Shown: positions 11,323 to 19,626 of the stretch, one piece after another | How the letters are laid out: the number at the start of each line of letters is the position of its first letter | Position numbering within the stretch: the first letter of the stretch is position 1 | Origin: an uncultured Pelagibacteraceae bacterium | GTDB taxonomy: Bacteria > Pseudomonadota > Alphaproteobacteria > Pelagibacterales > Pelagibacteraceae | Direction of reading: 5' to 3' | Assembly: GCA_902513955.1 (NCBI GenBank) | Contig: CABXOW010000009.1 | Span: forward strand, 1-57,769 | DNA length: 57,769 nt | Position numbers and translations under genes: made by a program | Notes under the pieces: generated by a model | The model's database searches: none | Told to the model about the DNA's origin: nothing | The model's input: only the letters and a program-made list of their open reading frames with translations

Positions 11323-11337
11323 GTACACATTTTGTTC
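11323..11337 (-). promoter_or_regulatory. Candidate LexA box upstream of recA
   Basis: On the minus strand the sequence reads GAACAAAATGTGTAC. It differs by one base in the second half-site from the alphaproteobacterial LexA pattern GAAC-N7-GAAC. It is identical at 12 of 15 positions to the exact box at umuD (14620-14634). It sits between a TTGCTA (-35-like, 11342-11347) and a TACATT (-10-like), a position where a repressor would block RNA polymerase. The box match is seen directly; LexA binding is inferred. Confidence 0.65.
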
Positions 11338-11380
11338 TCATTAGCAATATATTAATTTTTAAGACTAAAAAAGCAAATAA

Positions 11381-12673
11381 TTACTTAAGTTTTAGGTACT
11401 GGCTATTTAAAAGCCCAACTGCTTTTAACAGATTATACTGAGCCATAAGATAATTTCTCTCAGAATTTACTAGAGATAGTTGTGTGGAAAGCAATAATGA
11501 ATTTGATTGAATAACATCTAGTGTAGTTCTTAATCCTCTTTCATACTCAGCAGCTATCCCTTCGTTTGCAATCTTAGATGATTTTAATTGAACTTTTATA
11601 GAATTTAAAAAACTCTTAGAAGCCTCCATATTTGACCATGCACTTGCGACGTTAGTCTCGTTAGTTCTCACAATATGATCTAATAATAATCTTTTTCTAG
11701 TTGTTAAATTTATATTTTTATTAATTTTATACTTATTTTTTCCACCCAAATTAAAAGGCCAACTAACTGTTGCTTTTAAAATGTCTTTATCTCTTTCTCC
11801 TATGGTTGTGCTAAGATCGTCAGTATAAGATTTCTCTAAAGATACAGAAGCAGTTGGTTTTAAATCTGACTCCACAATTGATATATCTTTTTCGGATTTT
11901 TCTAAATCTAATTTTGCAATCAGTATATCTGGGTTGTTTTGTTTAGATAAGTTTATTGCTTCAATTAAAGTTTTTGGAATATTGACAATTGCATTTGAAT
12001 TTTTCTTTAATTTGTTTGGATCATTTATTTTCCCAATTATATTTTCATAATTAAGTTTACTAATTAATAAATCACTTTTAGACATTGCAAATTGCGCTTG
12101 AGCACCAGCTAATGAGGACTCTGATTGAGCTACATCGGTATTTGTAATTTGACCACGATCTCTTCTAATTTTATCATTTTCCACCTGTCTAATTAAAAGA
12201 TTTAAATTTTTTGAATTGATGCTTAGTTTTTCTCTTGCTAAAATTAAATTTGTAAATGCATTAATTGCATCGTGCAGTACTTCTTGTTCTTTTTTAACTA
12301 ATTGAGCATTTGCAAGATTTAATGAAATTATATTTTTTTCAAGTGTAAGATCTCTACCATAATCTAATATTGTTTGTTCTAACTTTATTGATGTGGTAAA
12401 GGGATCAACGTCATTTTTAGTTGCTGTTCCACCATTTTGATTTTTAAGTGTATTGGTGTTTTCAAAACTCTTAGAGCCACTTATAGTGAGAGAGGGTTTG
12501 AAATCAGCTTCAGTAATCTTAATATCCTCTGCAGAAACTTTAATATTTTCTCTTTCAGCATTAAGCTGAATATTATTTTGATAAGTTTGATTTAAAGCAT
12601 CATATAAAGTAACTGCAAAAGCATTACTAAAACTAAACGCTGTTAAAATAATTAGTATTAATAATTTTTTCAT
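11381..12673 (-). CDS. tolC: TolC-family outer-membrane efflux/secretion channel
   Basis: Predicted trimeric outer-membrane duct for type I secretion and efflux. The 430 residues start with a signal peptide (about residues 1-20, cleaved after AFA). Two repeats of helices and strands typical of the family follow, with long Gln/Asn/Lys-rich coiled stretches and a C-terminal AQYNLLKAVG motif seen in TolC proteins. It overlaps the kinase-like gene upstream by 4 nt (ATGA). No inner-membrane or adaptor partner is encoded in the window, so its substrate is unknown. Confidence 0.85.
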   Translation of the reverse strand: MKKLLILIILTAFSFSNAFAVTLYDALNQTYQNNIQLNAERENIKVSAEDIKITEADFKPSLTISGSKSFENTNTLKNQNGGTATKNDVDPFTTSIKLEQTILDYGRDLTLEKNIISLNLANAQLVKKEQEVLHDAINAFTNLILAREKLSINSKNLNLLIRQVENDKIRRDRGQITNTDVAQSESSLAGAQAQFAMSKSDLLISKLNYENIIGKINDPNKLKKNSNAIVNIPKTLIEAINLSKQNNPDILIAKLDLEKSEKDISIVESDLKPTASVSLEKSYTDDLSTTIGERDKDILKATVSWPFNLGGKNKYKINKNINLTTRKRLLLDHIVRTNETNVASAWSNMEASKSFLNSIKVQLKSSKIANEGIAAEYERGLRTTLDVIQSNSLLLSTQLSLVNSERNYLMAQYNLLKAVGLLNSQYLKLK

Positions 12674-13599
12674 TTTGATTTATATACCGCAGATTTAATT
12701 TGATGGTTACTATTTAAATTTAAAATAATAGATGCATATTTAGGCATTTTTTTGAACATATTTTCTGTAATTCTTTGATACGTCTGCATAAAATTTATAA
12801 CATCTCCCTTATTCATTATCTTGTGGCTAGACGATTTCTTGGTCTTTAGCCAAAGTTTATGCTCTTGTTTTAATCTCCATTTTTGAAGCAAATTAAAATC
12901 TTTTGCTTTTAAATAAATCATACAATTCAATTGTGAATATAATCTTTTATATTTTGTTTTTAACTGTTTATTAACGTATTTTCTCCATACAAGCTTTTGA
13001 TCGTTAACTTTTTCAAGAGAATTTTTAGATTTTTTAAGTGTGTTATTTAATTCTGACCTAGCTCCTACACACCATCCTTCTAATATTATCACATCAGGTT
13101 TTTCTTTAATTTTATACCAATTTTTTTTAGGAAATCTATCATCAACAGCTTTATTAAAATTTGGTAAATCAATCTTTTTTAATTTTTTACTTTTTATCTT
13201 TTTAAAAAAATTTAACATCATTTGCACATCATGAGTACCTGGCACACCTCTTGTCATAAGCATTGGATGAATTCTTTTTGATAAATTTAGTCTTTCTTTT
13301 CTAGTTTTATAAAAATCATCAATAGAAATTTTAAACACTTTTAGTTTAAAGTGTTTTTCTAATATGATTTTAACAATTGAAGTGATGGTTGTTTTGCCAG
13401 TTCCTTGTCCGCCTGCTAATCCAACAAAATATGGTTTTTTATTATTAGCTTTTTTAGCAATCCAAAAACACATGGGAATTAGAAAAGATTTAAGCATCCC
13501 ATCTTTATTTCCAAACTTTTCCTTAGATGTTTCTTGTGATTTAATGAATCTAAAACAATCTTTTTTTACTTTATCAAAACAAATATTTACTAAACTCAT
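12670..13599 (-). CDS. P-loop kinase, D-glycerate 3-kinase type
   Basis: A 309-residue protein with Walker A GGQGTGKTT at 63-71, a Walker-B-like DVIILEGWCVG segment and an ISIDDFYKTR motif. This matches the D-glycerate kinase / Tda10-like P-loop family (plant GLYK relatives). It would phosphorylate glycerate to 3-phosphoglycerate, linking glycolate/glyoxylate carbon to central metabolism. It could instead be a related uncharacterised kinase, since the family is defined largely by the P-loop and DDFY region. It overlaps the TolC gene by ATGA, which suggests co-transcription without a clear functional reason. Confidence 0.7.
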   Translation of the reverse strand: MSLVNICFDKVKKDCFRFIKSQETSKEKFGNKDGMLKSFLIPMCFWIAKKANNKKPYFVGLAGGQGTGKTTITSIVKIILEKHFKLKVFKISIDDFYKTRKERLNLSKRIHPMLMTRGVPGTHDVQMMLNFFKKIKSKKLKKIDLPNFNKAVDDRFPKKNWYKIKEKPDVIILEGWCVGARSELNNTLKKSKNSLEKVNDQKLVWRKYVNKQLKTKYKRLYSQLNCMIYLKAKDFNLLQKWRLKQEHKLWLKTKKSSSHKIMNKGDVINFMQTYQRITENMFKKMPKYASIILNLNSNHQIKSAVYKSK

Positions 13600-13606
13600 T
13601 AAAAAA

Positions 13607-13975
13607 TTATTTTTTTTGATCTAAAGGATGGTTTTCTCCATCATTAACTGGAACATTTTCTATCTCGAAAGGTTTGACGCCTTCAATGCATGCAATGTTT
13701 ACACCATATATTTTTGGATTACTTCTTGGTCTATTGTGAGTATGAATGCCACAAACTTTACAAAAATAATGTTGAGCAGTTTTTGTTTTAAATTGGTAGA
13801 GCGTTAAAAGATCTTCTCCTTTAACTAATTTAAAATCTTCAGGTCCAACTACTCCAATGATGTATCCTTTTCTTTTACAGATAGAGCAGTTACAACGCAT
13901 AACTTTTTCAAATCCATTTTCAGGAACATTGACTTCAGCTTCTATTCCTCCACAATGACATGTTAATTTTTTCAT
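13607..13975 (-). CDS. GFA-family zinc protein, short
   Basis: A 122-residue protein of the GFA / CENP-V fold (formerly named for glutathione-dependent formaldehyde-activating enzyme). The zinc-binding cysteines are visible: CHCGGIEAEV at the N-terminus, MRCNCSICKRKGY in the middle and HYFCKVCGIHTHNRPRS. The biochemical function of most members is unknown; binding of small S-containing adducts is proposed for some. It is the second of two GFA genes in tandem, joined by a one-base TAATG overlap. Confidence 0.8.
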   Translation of the reverse strand: MKKLTCHCGGIEAEVNVPENGFEKVMRCNCSICKRKGYIIGVVGPEDFKLVKGEDLLTLYQFKTKTAQHYFCKVCGIHTHNRPRSNPKIYGVNIACIEGVKPFEIENVPVNDGENHPLDQKK

Positions 13976-14469
13976 TATTCAATCTCCTTTGATCTATTTA
14001 TTAGATACTCATTGTATCTATTTAAACTTTCTTCTGGCCAAGTTTTTTTTGGATCATACATTTCTTCAAAACAATTAACATCATCTGCTAAATTTAGCCA
14101 TGGATCTTTATCTTTTATAAATATATGTGCTTGAGGAGGAAAGTCCTCTGAATTATCTAAAGTCTTAGTTCTGACAGTTAACCTTCCTACAGCAGAGTCA
14201 TAATCAGCATAAACATAAGTTCCACACTTAGCGCAGAAGTACGTTCTGTAAGAAGCACCACTTCCTGCTTTCATTTTAATGGATGATGAAACTTCACCTT
14301 CGATTAATAAGGTGTTTTCTAAAACACTAGTGTTCACAATATAAGAAGAACCAGTTAAAATTTTACAATCTTTGCAATGACAAGCTTGAGTAAATAAAGG
14401 TTTGTCAGTAATTTTATATTTTACCTCGCCACACAAACATTTGCCTTCTAAAGATTCATTATTTTTCAT
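13975..14469 (-). CDS. GFA-family zinc protein, long
   Basis: A 164-residue GFA/CENP-V-fold protein with the Cys ligands in GKCLCGEVKY, QACHCKDCK and YFCAKCGTYV. It is about 40 residues longer than the neighbour, with an extra C-terminal segment (DPWLNLADDVNCFEEMY). It is the first gene of the run GFA-GFA-kinase-TolC on the minus strand. Its upstream region (14470-14634) is shared with umuD and contains an 11-bp tandem repeat. The specific substrate is unknown. Confidence 0.8.
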   Translation of the reverse strand: MKNNESLEGKCLCGEVKYKITDKPLFTQACHCKDCKILTGSSYIVNTSVLENTLLIEGEVSSSIKMKAGSGASYRTYFCAKCGTYVYADYDSAVGRLTVRTKTLDNSEDFPPQAHIFIKDKDPWLNLADDVNCFEEMYDPKKTWPEESLNRYNEYLINRSKEIE

Positions 14470-14542
14470 TTTAAAATCTGTTTTAAACTATCTCTGGTTA
14501 AAGTTATCCACAATAGCACAAAATGTAGTTTTAATGTTCACG

Positions 14543-14564
14543 TTTTGATTCACTTTTGATTCAC
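14543..14564. repeat. 11-bp tandem direct repeat upstream of the GFA genes
   Basis: TTTTGATTCAC occurs twice back to back (14543-14553 and 14554-14564), preceded by the related GTTCACG at 14536-14542. Read on the minus strand it gives GTGAATCAAAA twice with a period of one helical turn. Such phasing is typical of sites for dimeric response regulators, but no regulator can be assigned. Confidence 0.55.
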
Positions 14565-14587
14565 TTCCAGACTCAAAATACAACCTC

Positions 14588-14616
14588 TTGCGTGTATTGT
14601 ATAACTAGTCTATAAA
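14588..14616 (+). promoter_or_regulatory. umuDC promoter
   Basis: TTGCGT (14588-14593), a 17 nt spacer and TATAAA (14611-14616). The expected start of transcription is around 14623, inside the LexA box and only about 12 nt before the umuD ATG. The mRNA would have almost no leader. Confidence 0.7.
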
Positions 14617-14619
14617 TAA

Positions 14620-14634
14620 GAACAAAATAAGAAC
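14620..14634 (+). promoter_or_regulatory. LexA operator (SOS box) of umuDC
   Basis: GAACAAAATAAGAAC is an exact match to GAAC-N7-GAAC, the LexA recognition pattern of alphaproteobacteria. It covers the predicted transcription start and ends on the base before the umuD ATG (14635). A bound repressor would block both initiation and promoter clearance. umuDC is a classical SOS target, which supports the call. Confidence 0.85.
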
Positions 14635-15030
14635 ATGAAACTAACAATCCCTTATTATCTACAAAAAGCTGGCGCTGGTTTTCCGTCTCCTGCAACTGAT
14701 TACATCGAAGAAGACATCGATCTTAATATGCATTTGATAAGAAATGTTCCTGCTACTTTTATTATCAGAGTGCAAGGTAAATCAATGGTGGATGTAGGAA
14801 TTCATGATGGTGATTTATTGGTTATCGATAAAAGTTTAAAACCAAAAAACTTTTCAACTGTGATTGCAAATGTTCATGATGAACTTGTGGTTAAAACTTT
14901 AGTTCAAGAAAGAGATAAAAAATTTTTAACTTCTGGATCCAAAGAATTTACTGACAGAATTTTAATTAACGAAGAACAAGATATTTTCATCTGGGGAATT
15001 GTAACTTATGTCATCCATTCTACGTACTAA
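14635..15030 (+). CDS. umuD: UmuD, SOS-induced polymerase V accessory protein
   Basis: RecA-stimulated self-cleavage turns UmuD into UmuD', which activates UmuC for translesion synthesis. The 131-residue protein has the cleavage site Ala14-Gly15 in KAGAGFPSPA, and the Ser50/Lys87 dyad of S24 peptidases. Ser-Lys spacing (37) and site-to-Ser spacing (36) are the same as in the E. coli protein. The ATG directly follows the LexA box, and no Shine-Dalgarno sequence fits in the short leader. umuC overlaps its end by 23 nt. Confidence 0.95.
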   Translation: MKLTIPYYLQKAGAGFPSPATDYIEEDIDLNMHLIRNVPATFIIRVQGKSMVDVGIHDGDLLVIDKSLKPKNFSTVIANVHDELVVKTLVQERDKKFLTSGSKEFTDRILINEEQDIFIWGIVTYVIHSTY

Positions 15031-16288
15031 AAAAATAGCATTAGTTGATTGTAATTCTTTTTATGTTTCTTGTGAAAGGTTATTCAATCCTAAAATAAGA
15101 AGAAAACCTGTTGTAGTTTTATCTAATAATGATGGCTGCATCATTTCAAGATCTAATGAAGCAAAAGCTTTAGGAATTAAAATGGGTGAACCTTATTTTA
15201 AAGCAAAAGATATTATTATTAAAAACAAGGTTGAAGTTTTCTCATCTAATTATTCTTTGTATGGAGATTTATCTAGAAGAGTAATGAGAACTCTTAAAAG
15301 ATTTAATGCAGAAATAGAAATTTACTCTATTGATGAAGCATTTTTAGATTTATCAAATTTTCCAGATCAAGATGTAGAAGAAGTTGGAAAAGAAATTAGA
15401 AACACAGTTTTACAATGGACTGGTATTCCAACTAGTATTGGAATTGCTAAAACAAAAACTCTAAGTAAAATTGCAAATCATATTGCTAAGAAAAAACAAA
15501 CAGGAGTTACTAGTTTAATTGGAATAGAAAATTTAGACCCCGTACTTGAAAAAGTTGAAATCAATGATGTATGGGGTGTTGGAAAACAACTAACAAAATT
15601 TTATAACAAAAATGGAATTTATAATGCTAAGCAACTTAAAAATAAATCTAATAGTTGGATTAAAAAATCTTCCAATGTTTTAAGCTCAAGAACCGCAATG
15701 GAACTTAAGGGAATTCCTTGTATCAATTTAGAAACTACTACTACAAAAAGAAAAAGTTGTATTGTCTCAAGATCATTTGGAAAAAGAGTTGAAAAATTTC
15801 AAGAATTAAAAGAAGCAGTTGCAAATTATTGTTTGAATGCGTCTGAAAAAATTAGATCAGAGTCGTTAGTTGCAAAAGCAATTACGGTATTTGTTAGAAC
15901 TAGTCCGTTTCAAAAAAACTTTGGTTATTATTCAAATACAAAGACCATTGACTTTCCAATAGCAACAAACAATAGTATTGAAGTAGTTAAAACTGCAATT
16001 ACAATACTTGAGAGTATATTCAAAAATGGTTATCAATATCAAAAAGCGGGGGTAATGCTTACAGGACTTTCTAATGCTAATGATAAAACAAATCTATTTT
16101 CATCTGAAAAAGATGAGAAAATAAGCAGTTTAATGAGGTCTATTGATAATACTAATATTCGATATGGAAGGTCTGCTTTAAGTATTGCTAGTGCTGGCGT
16201 TCAAAAGCGATGGAATATAAAAAGAGAGTATTCCTCTAAAATAGATACAGCTGATTTTTATTCTTTACCGACTATTAGAGTTAGTTAA
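15008..16288 (+). CDS. umuC: UmuC, DNA polymerase V catalytic subunit (Y family)
   Basis: Error-prone translesion DNA polymerase. The 426 residues match the usual length. Catalytic carboxylates are visible as Asp14 in ALVDCNSFY and Asp109-Glu110 in YSIDEAFLDL. A helix-hairpin-helix follows (VWGVGKQLTKFY), then the little-finger domain with SFGKRV. The C-terminus has the UmuC-specific region. The ATG lies within umuD (23 nt overlap), so translation is likely coupled and both proteins come from one SOS transcript. Confidence 0.95.
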   Translation: MSSILRTKKIALVDCNSFYVSCERLFNPKIRRKPVVVLSNNDGCIISRSNEAKALGIKMGEPYFKAKDIIIKNKVEVFSSNYSLYGDLSRRVMRTLKRFNAEIEIYSIDEAFLDLSNFPDQDVEEVGKEIRNTVLQWTGIPTSIGIAKTKTLSKIANHIAKKKQTGVTSLIGIENLDPVLEKVEINDVWGVGKQLTKFYNKNGIYNAKQLKNKSNSWIKKSSNVLSSRTAMELKGIPCINLETTTTKRKSCIVSRSFGKRVEKFQELKEAVANYCLNASEKIRSESLVAKAITVFVRTSPFQKNFGYYSNTKTIDFPIATNNSIEVVKTAITILESIFKNGYQYQKAGVMLTGLSNANDKTNLFSSEKDEKISSLMRSIDNTNIRYGRSALSIASAGVQKRWNIKREYSSKIDTADFYSLPTIRVS

Positions 16289-16332
16289 ATAAATTTTTTT
16301 ACAATAGAATTACAATAAACTAATATAATCAA

Positions 16333-17118
16333 ATGAGTTTTTACAGACCAGCAAAGTTACCTAAATTGATGGTAGCTCCAAATGGAGCTAGAAAAGTAAA
16401 AAAAGATCATCCGGCTGTACCTTTGACAATTAGCGAAATAGTAACAACGGCAAAATCTTGTAATAAAGTTGGTGCAGGTGCAATACATTTGCATGTAAGA
16501 GATAAAGAAGGTCAACATGTATTAGATGTTGGACTTTATAAAGAAGCACTAAATGAATTAGAACACCAAGTACCAAATATGCATATACAAGTTACAACAG
16601 AAGCAGTTGGAAAATACTCACCAACAGATATGAGAAAACTTGCATATGATGTAACACCACCTGGAGCATCAATTGGAACATCAGAATTGATCCCCTCTAG
16701 AAAACCTGAAGAAGAAGATATTAAACTTTATAAATATTTAACTGAAGCAGGTACAAAAATTCAACACATACTTTATAAGCCTGAAGATATAGATTTGTTA
16801 ATTGAATTACTTAATAAAGCAGAAATTCCAATCAACGATGCTTGGTGTTTATTTGTTATTGGACATTATAGTGGAAGAATAAGTTACCCAGAAAATATTC
16901 TACCCTTTATAAAAAAAATGAAAGAACATAACATAAATCTTGATTGGGCAATATGTGCTTTTAGGAAAGAAGAAATGGACTGTTTAGAAAAAGCTATAAG
17001 CCTTGGGGGCAAACTAAGAGTTGGATTTGAAAATTCATTATTTATGCCTAATGGAGAAATTGCACCAGATAATCATACAAAAGTTGATACTATAAATAAA
17101 TTATTCAAATTAAGCTAA
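16333..17118 (+). CDS. BKACE-family (DUF849) beta-keto acid cleavage enzyme
   Basis: Members cleave a beta-keto acid with acetyl-CoA to give acetoacetate and a new acyl-CoA, using zinc. The 261-residue TIM-barrel protein starts with the family's KLMVAPNGAR, has the zinc ligands His52 and His54 in AIHLHVRD, and ends with LRVGFENSLF. It lacks part of the C-terminus found in 290-310 residue members. It is convergent with the hydroxylase gene (9 nt overlap) and next to a catabolic block, so it may process a downstream keto acid. The substrate cannot be read from the sequence. Confidence 0.85.
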   Translation: MSFYRPAKLPKLMVAPNGARKVKKDHPAVPLTISEIVTTAKSCNKVGAGAIHLHVRDKEGQHVLDVGLYKEALNELEHQVPNMHIQVTTEAVGKYSPTDMRKLAYDVTPPGASIGTSELIPSRKPEEEDIKLYKYLTEAGTKIQHILYKPEDIDLLIELLNKAEIPINDAWCLFVIGHYSGRISYPENILPFIKKMKEHNINLDWAICAFRKEEMDCLEKAISLGGKLRVGFENSLFMPNGEIAPDNHTKVDTINKLFKLS

Positions 17119-18570
17119 AAAAGATAAATTTTTAGTTAAATAATATTTAAAATTTTTAACTGATTTACACGAAGAAAGAATAAATCTATCTGGTCTTACT
17201 ATAACAGCTATAGAATTAGAATTTTCAAAAAATTTTTCTAAGTTTTTATTGTTTTTTGAATGTATTAAATTTAATTTACTAGAAATATTTTTTTTGATTT
17301 CTTTCGATAATATTAAAATTGGTTTTAAAGAAAATTTATCATCTAATGATTTCCCACTTTTTATTTTAAATTGTGGAAATATTTTTCCTCGATTTTTATC
17401 CTGAACTTTACCTAAGCCTTTACCTAATTTAGGTTTAATTGATTTCATGCTTTTTTGTCCATCAGAAGTTGAGGAAACTTCTCCTGTAATGTTAGATGTG
17501 CCAATAGCATTAACAAATTCTCCCATTTTTGCTGTGGTTTTGATGTATTCTTTAACATTTGAATATCTCTCTGTTTGATAAGTATTAAGTAGTTTTTCAC
17601 TATGATTATTTTTTAAACAATAGGCAATTTTCCAAGCTAAATTTGAAGCATCTCTAATGCCAGCACACATTCCTTGACCCATAAAAGGTGGCATTAAATG
17701 TGCGGCATCACCAGCAAGAAAAACTCTACCCTTTTTCCATTTTTTTGAAATTGCAGACTGGAATGTATAAATGGTCTTTCTTTCCATAAAAGCATCTCTT
17801 GGATTTAACCATGGTTTTAAAAAATTCCAAATATATGAATTAGATAAAACTTTTTTTTCACTAATATTATTGTGTATCGCAAATTCCCAACGTCTTCTTT
17901 TACCAACATTTCTGCAATATGTGGCAGGTTGTTTTGGATTAGAGTATTGAATTGTTCTATCTGGCAATTCTTTTTTATCTTTTTTTAAAATTAGATCTAC
18001 AACAGCCCACTTTTGTGTGAAACCAAGATTTTGAAATTTTGATTTTATTAGCTCTCTTACCGTCGAATTAGCACCATCACAACCCACAACATACTTTGAA
18101 CTGACTTCTTTAATTTTTCTATTATTAACATTTTCTAAAACTACTTTTAATGAGTTTTTATTTTCTTTTAGACTAATAACTTTTGTATTTTGCATTATTG
18201 ATACTTTTTTAAAATCTTTAAGTCGTCCTCTAAGTTTTCTTTCTAAATCTGGTTGGTGAAATCTATAACTTGGATACCAACCATTCTCCGTTATTAATCT
18301 CGGTCTTGGCCAGTCTAATACTACTTTATTTTTAGAATTAACAAATTTTGTTCCTTTATTAATAATTGTATGTTTTAAAAATTTATTTGTAATTCCAATA
18401 GTTTGAAAAACTCTCATTATCTCATCATCAAAATGAACAGCTCTTGGTAAAGGATAAAAACTTTTTTCTTTTTCAATTATCAAAATTGAAAAACCATGTA
18501 GAGCTAAAAGATTAGCTAAAGTACCTCCTGTTGGACCAAGACCTATAATTATTATGTCGTGCTTATTCAT
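17110..18570 (-). CDS. FAD-dependent aromatic hydroxylase-like monooxygenase
   Basis: A 486-residue flavoprotein monooxygenase of the group A (PHBH/MhpA-like) type. Motifs seen in order: GLGPTGGTLAN (GxGxxG) at 10-20, VVGCDGANSTVR (DG motif) near 160, and GDAAHLMPPFMGQGMCAG (GD motif) near 285. A C-terminal thioredoxin-like tail contains VRPDRF. Such enzymes hydroxylate phenolic acids using NAD(P)H and O2. It lies 17 nt downstream of a ring-cleavage dioxygenase-like gene, which supports a role in preparing a dihydroxy-aromatic substrate. A non-aromatic substrate remains possible. Confidence 0.8.
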   Translation of the reverse strand: MNKHDIIIIGLGPTGGTLANLLALHGFSILIIEKEKSFYPLPRAVHFDDEIMRVFQTIGITNKFLKHTIINKGTKFVNSKNKVVLDWPRPRLITENGWYPSYRFHQPDLERKLRGRLKDFKKVSIMQNTKVISLKENKNSLKVVLENVNNRKIKEVSSKYVVGCDGANSTVRELIKSKFQNLGFTQKWAVVDLILKKDKKELPDRTIQYSNPKQPATYCRNVGKRRRWEFAIHNNISEKKVLSNSYIWNFLKPWLNPRDAFMERKTIYTFQSAISKKWKKGRVFLAGDAAHLMPPFMGQGMCAGIRDASNLAWKIAYCLKNNHSEKLLNTYQTERYSNVKEYIKTTAKMGEFVNAIGTSNITGEVSSTSDGQKSMKSIKPKLGKGLGKVQDKNRGKIFPQFKIKSGKSLDDKFSLKPILILSKEIKKNISSKLNLIHSKNNKNLEKFFENSNSIAVIVRPDRFILSSCKSVKNFKYYLTKNLSFLA

Positions 18571-18587
18571 TTAAAAAATAATAATAT

Positions 18588-19562
18588 TTATTTTTTGTTA
18601 ACAGTATTTGAATATAGCCAAGGACAATCAATAAAAAGTGGCGCCTGTTTTCCTTCAGAAGCTGTTTCTAATCTTTTATTTCTAAACTTCATTCTCTCCT
18701 CATCAGACAAGTAAAGTCTTTCATGTCCCCAAAAACTTGGACCTTCAAATGTTTCAATGGGTTCCCAAGTTTTAGGGTCAATAATTCTTCCTCCCCAACC
18801 ATTTTCAATAAAAAAACCAGATGGAGTTATAGAATAAAATGAAGTCATGTAATCATTGGTATGTCTTCCAAGCGTATATGCTATCTTATTATCTTGGTAT
18901 TGAAGTAAATCATATCCTTGACCAACATCATCAAGACTATTGTATTCAATCATAAAATGGTGAAAGCCAGTTCTACCAGATCCAAATAATGCTAAACTGT
19001 GATGTCTTCCATTTACATGAAAAAAACATAAAGAAATTGGAGTATGACTGTAATCACTAATTTTAAAACCAAGCACTTCTGTATAAAATGGTATTAAATC
19101 ATCAATTTTTTTAACATGAATTACTGCATGTCCCATTCCCAATGCACCTGTTTTAAAACCTGAAATTGGACGACTAGGTTTAAATGGGTCGGTATCATTC
19201 ATTGGATTATAAACAAGCTCAATTCTGTTTCCTTGTGGATCATTAAAATAAATTAAATCTTCAACAAATCTTTTATCTGCAAATGAAGTTTTGCCTTGAT
19301 GAACTTTAATTTTATTTTTTTCTAATTTTGATGCAAAAGAAAGTAAGTCTTTTTTTTCATCTACTTCCCAGCCCATAAATCCAAGGGCATCACCTTTATC
19401 ACCTGTTATTGTTAAGCGTTGCTTTTGATCATCCATTCTAAAAGATAAAATATCTTTACCTCTATCGACTTGCTGCATGCCCAGACTTTTTTGACTATAG
19501 TCTGACCAGTCTTCAAATTTATCTGAATTTACTCCAATATAACTAAGAGCTTTTATAGCCAT
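18588..19562 (-). CDS. VOC-fold extradiol ring-cleavage dioxygenase-like protein
   Basis: A 324-residue protein with two vicinal-oxygen-chelate modules, like BphC and catechol 2,3-dioxygenases. The second module carries the expected Fe(II) ligands: His145 (GMGHAVIHV), His201/202 (GFHHFMIEY) and Glu253 (GFFIENGW). The second-sphere His234 (LGRHTNDYMTSFY) is also present. The N-terminal module is a decayed copy, as is normal. It lies between a TRAP substrate-binding gene and a flavin monooxygenase in a minus-strand operon, consistent with meta-cleavage of a dihydroxylated ring. Confidence 0.82.
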   Translation of the reverse strand: MAIKALSYIGVNSDKFEDWSDYSQKSLGMQQVDRGKDILSFRMDDQKQRLTITGDKGDALGFMGWEVDEKKDLLSFASKLEKNKIKVHQGKTSFADKRFVEDLIYFNDPQGNRIELVYNPMNDTDPFKPSRPISGFKTGALGMGHAVIHVKKIDDLIPFYTEVLGFKISDYSHTPISLCFFHVNGRHHSLALFGSGRTGFHHFMIEYNSLDDVGQGYDLLQYQDNKIAYTLGRHTNDYMTSFYSITPSGFFIENGWGGRIIDPKTWEPIETFEGPSFWGHERLYLSDEERMKFRNKRLETASEGKQAPLFIDCPWLYSNTVNKK

Positions 19563-19587
19563 CTAAAAATTTTCCTAAAATTATAAT

Positions 19588-19609
19588 GAGCCCACAATGA
19601 TGTGGGCTC
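19588..19609 (-). terminator. Hairpin between dctP and the dioxygenase gene
   Basis: Perfect 9-bp stem GAGCCCACA/TGTGGGCTC (19588-19596 with 19601-19609) and a 4-base loop, 18 nt after the dctP stop. The following minus-strand sequence is AT-rich but lacks a clean T-run. It may terminate partially, or protect the 3' end of the dctP message, so that the binding protein is made in excess over downstream enzymes. Confidence 0.7.
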
Positions 19610-19626
19610 AGAATATATGTTATTTT

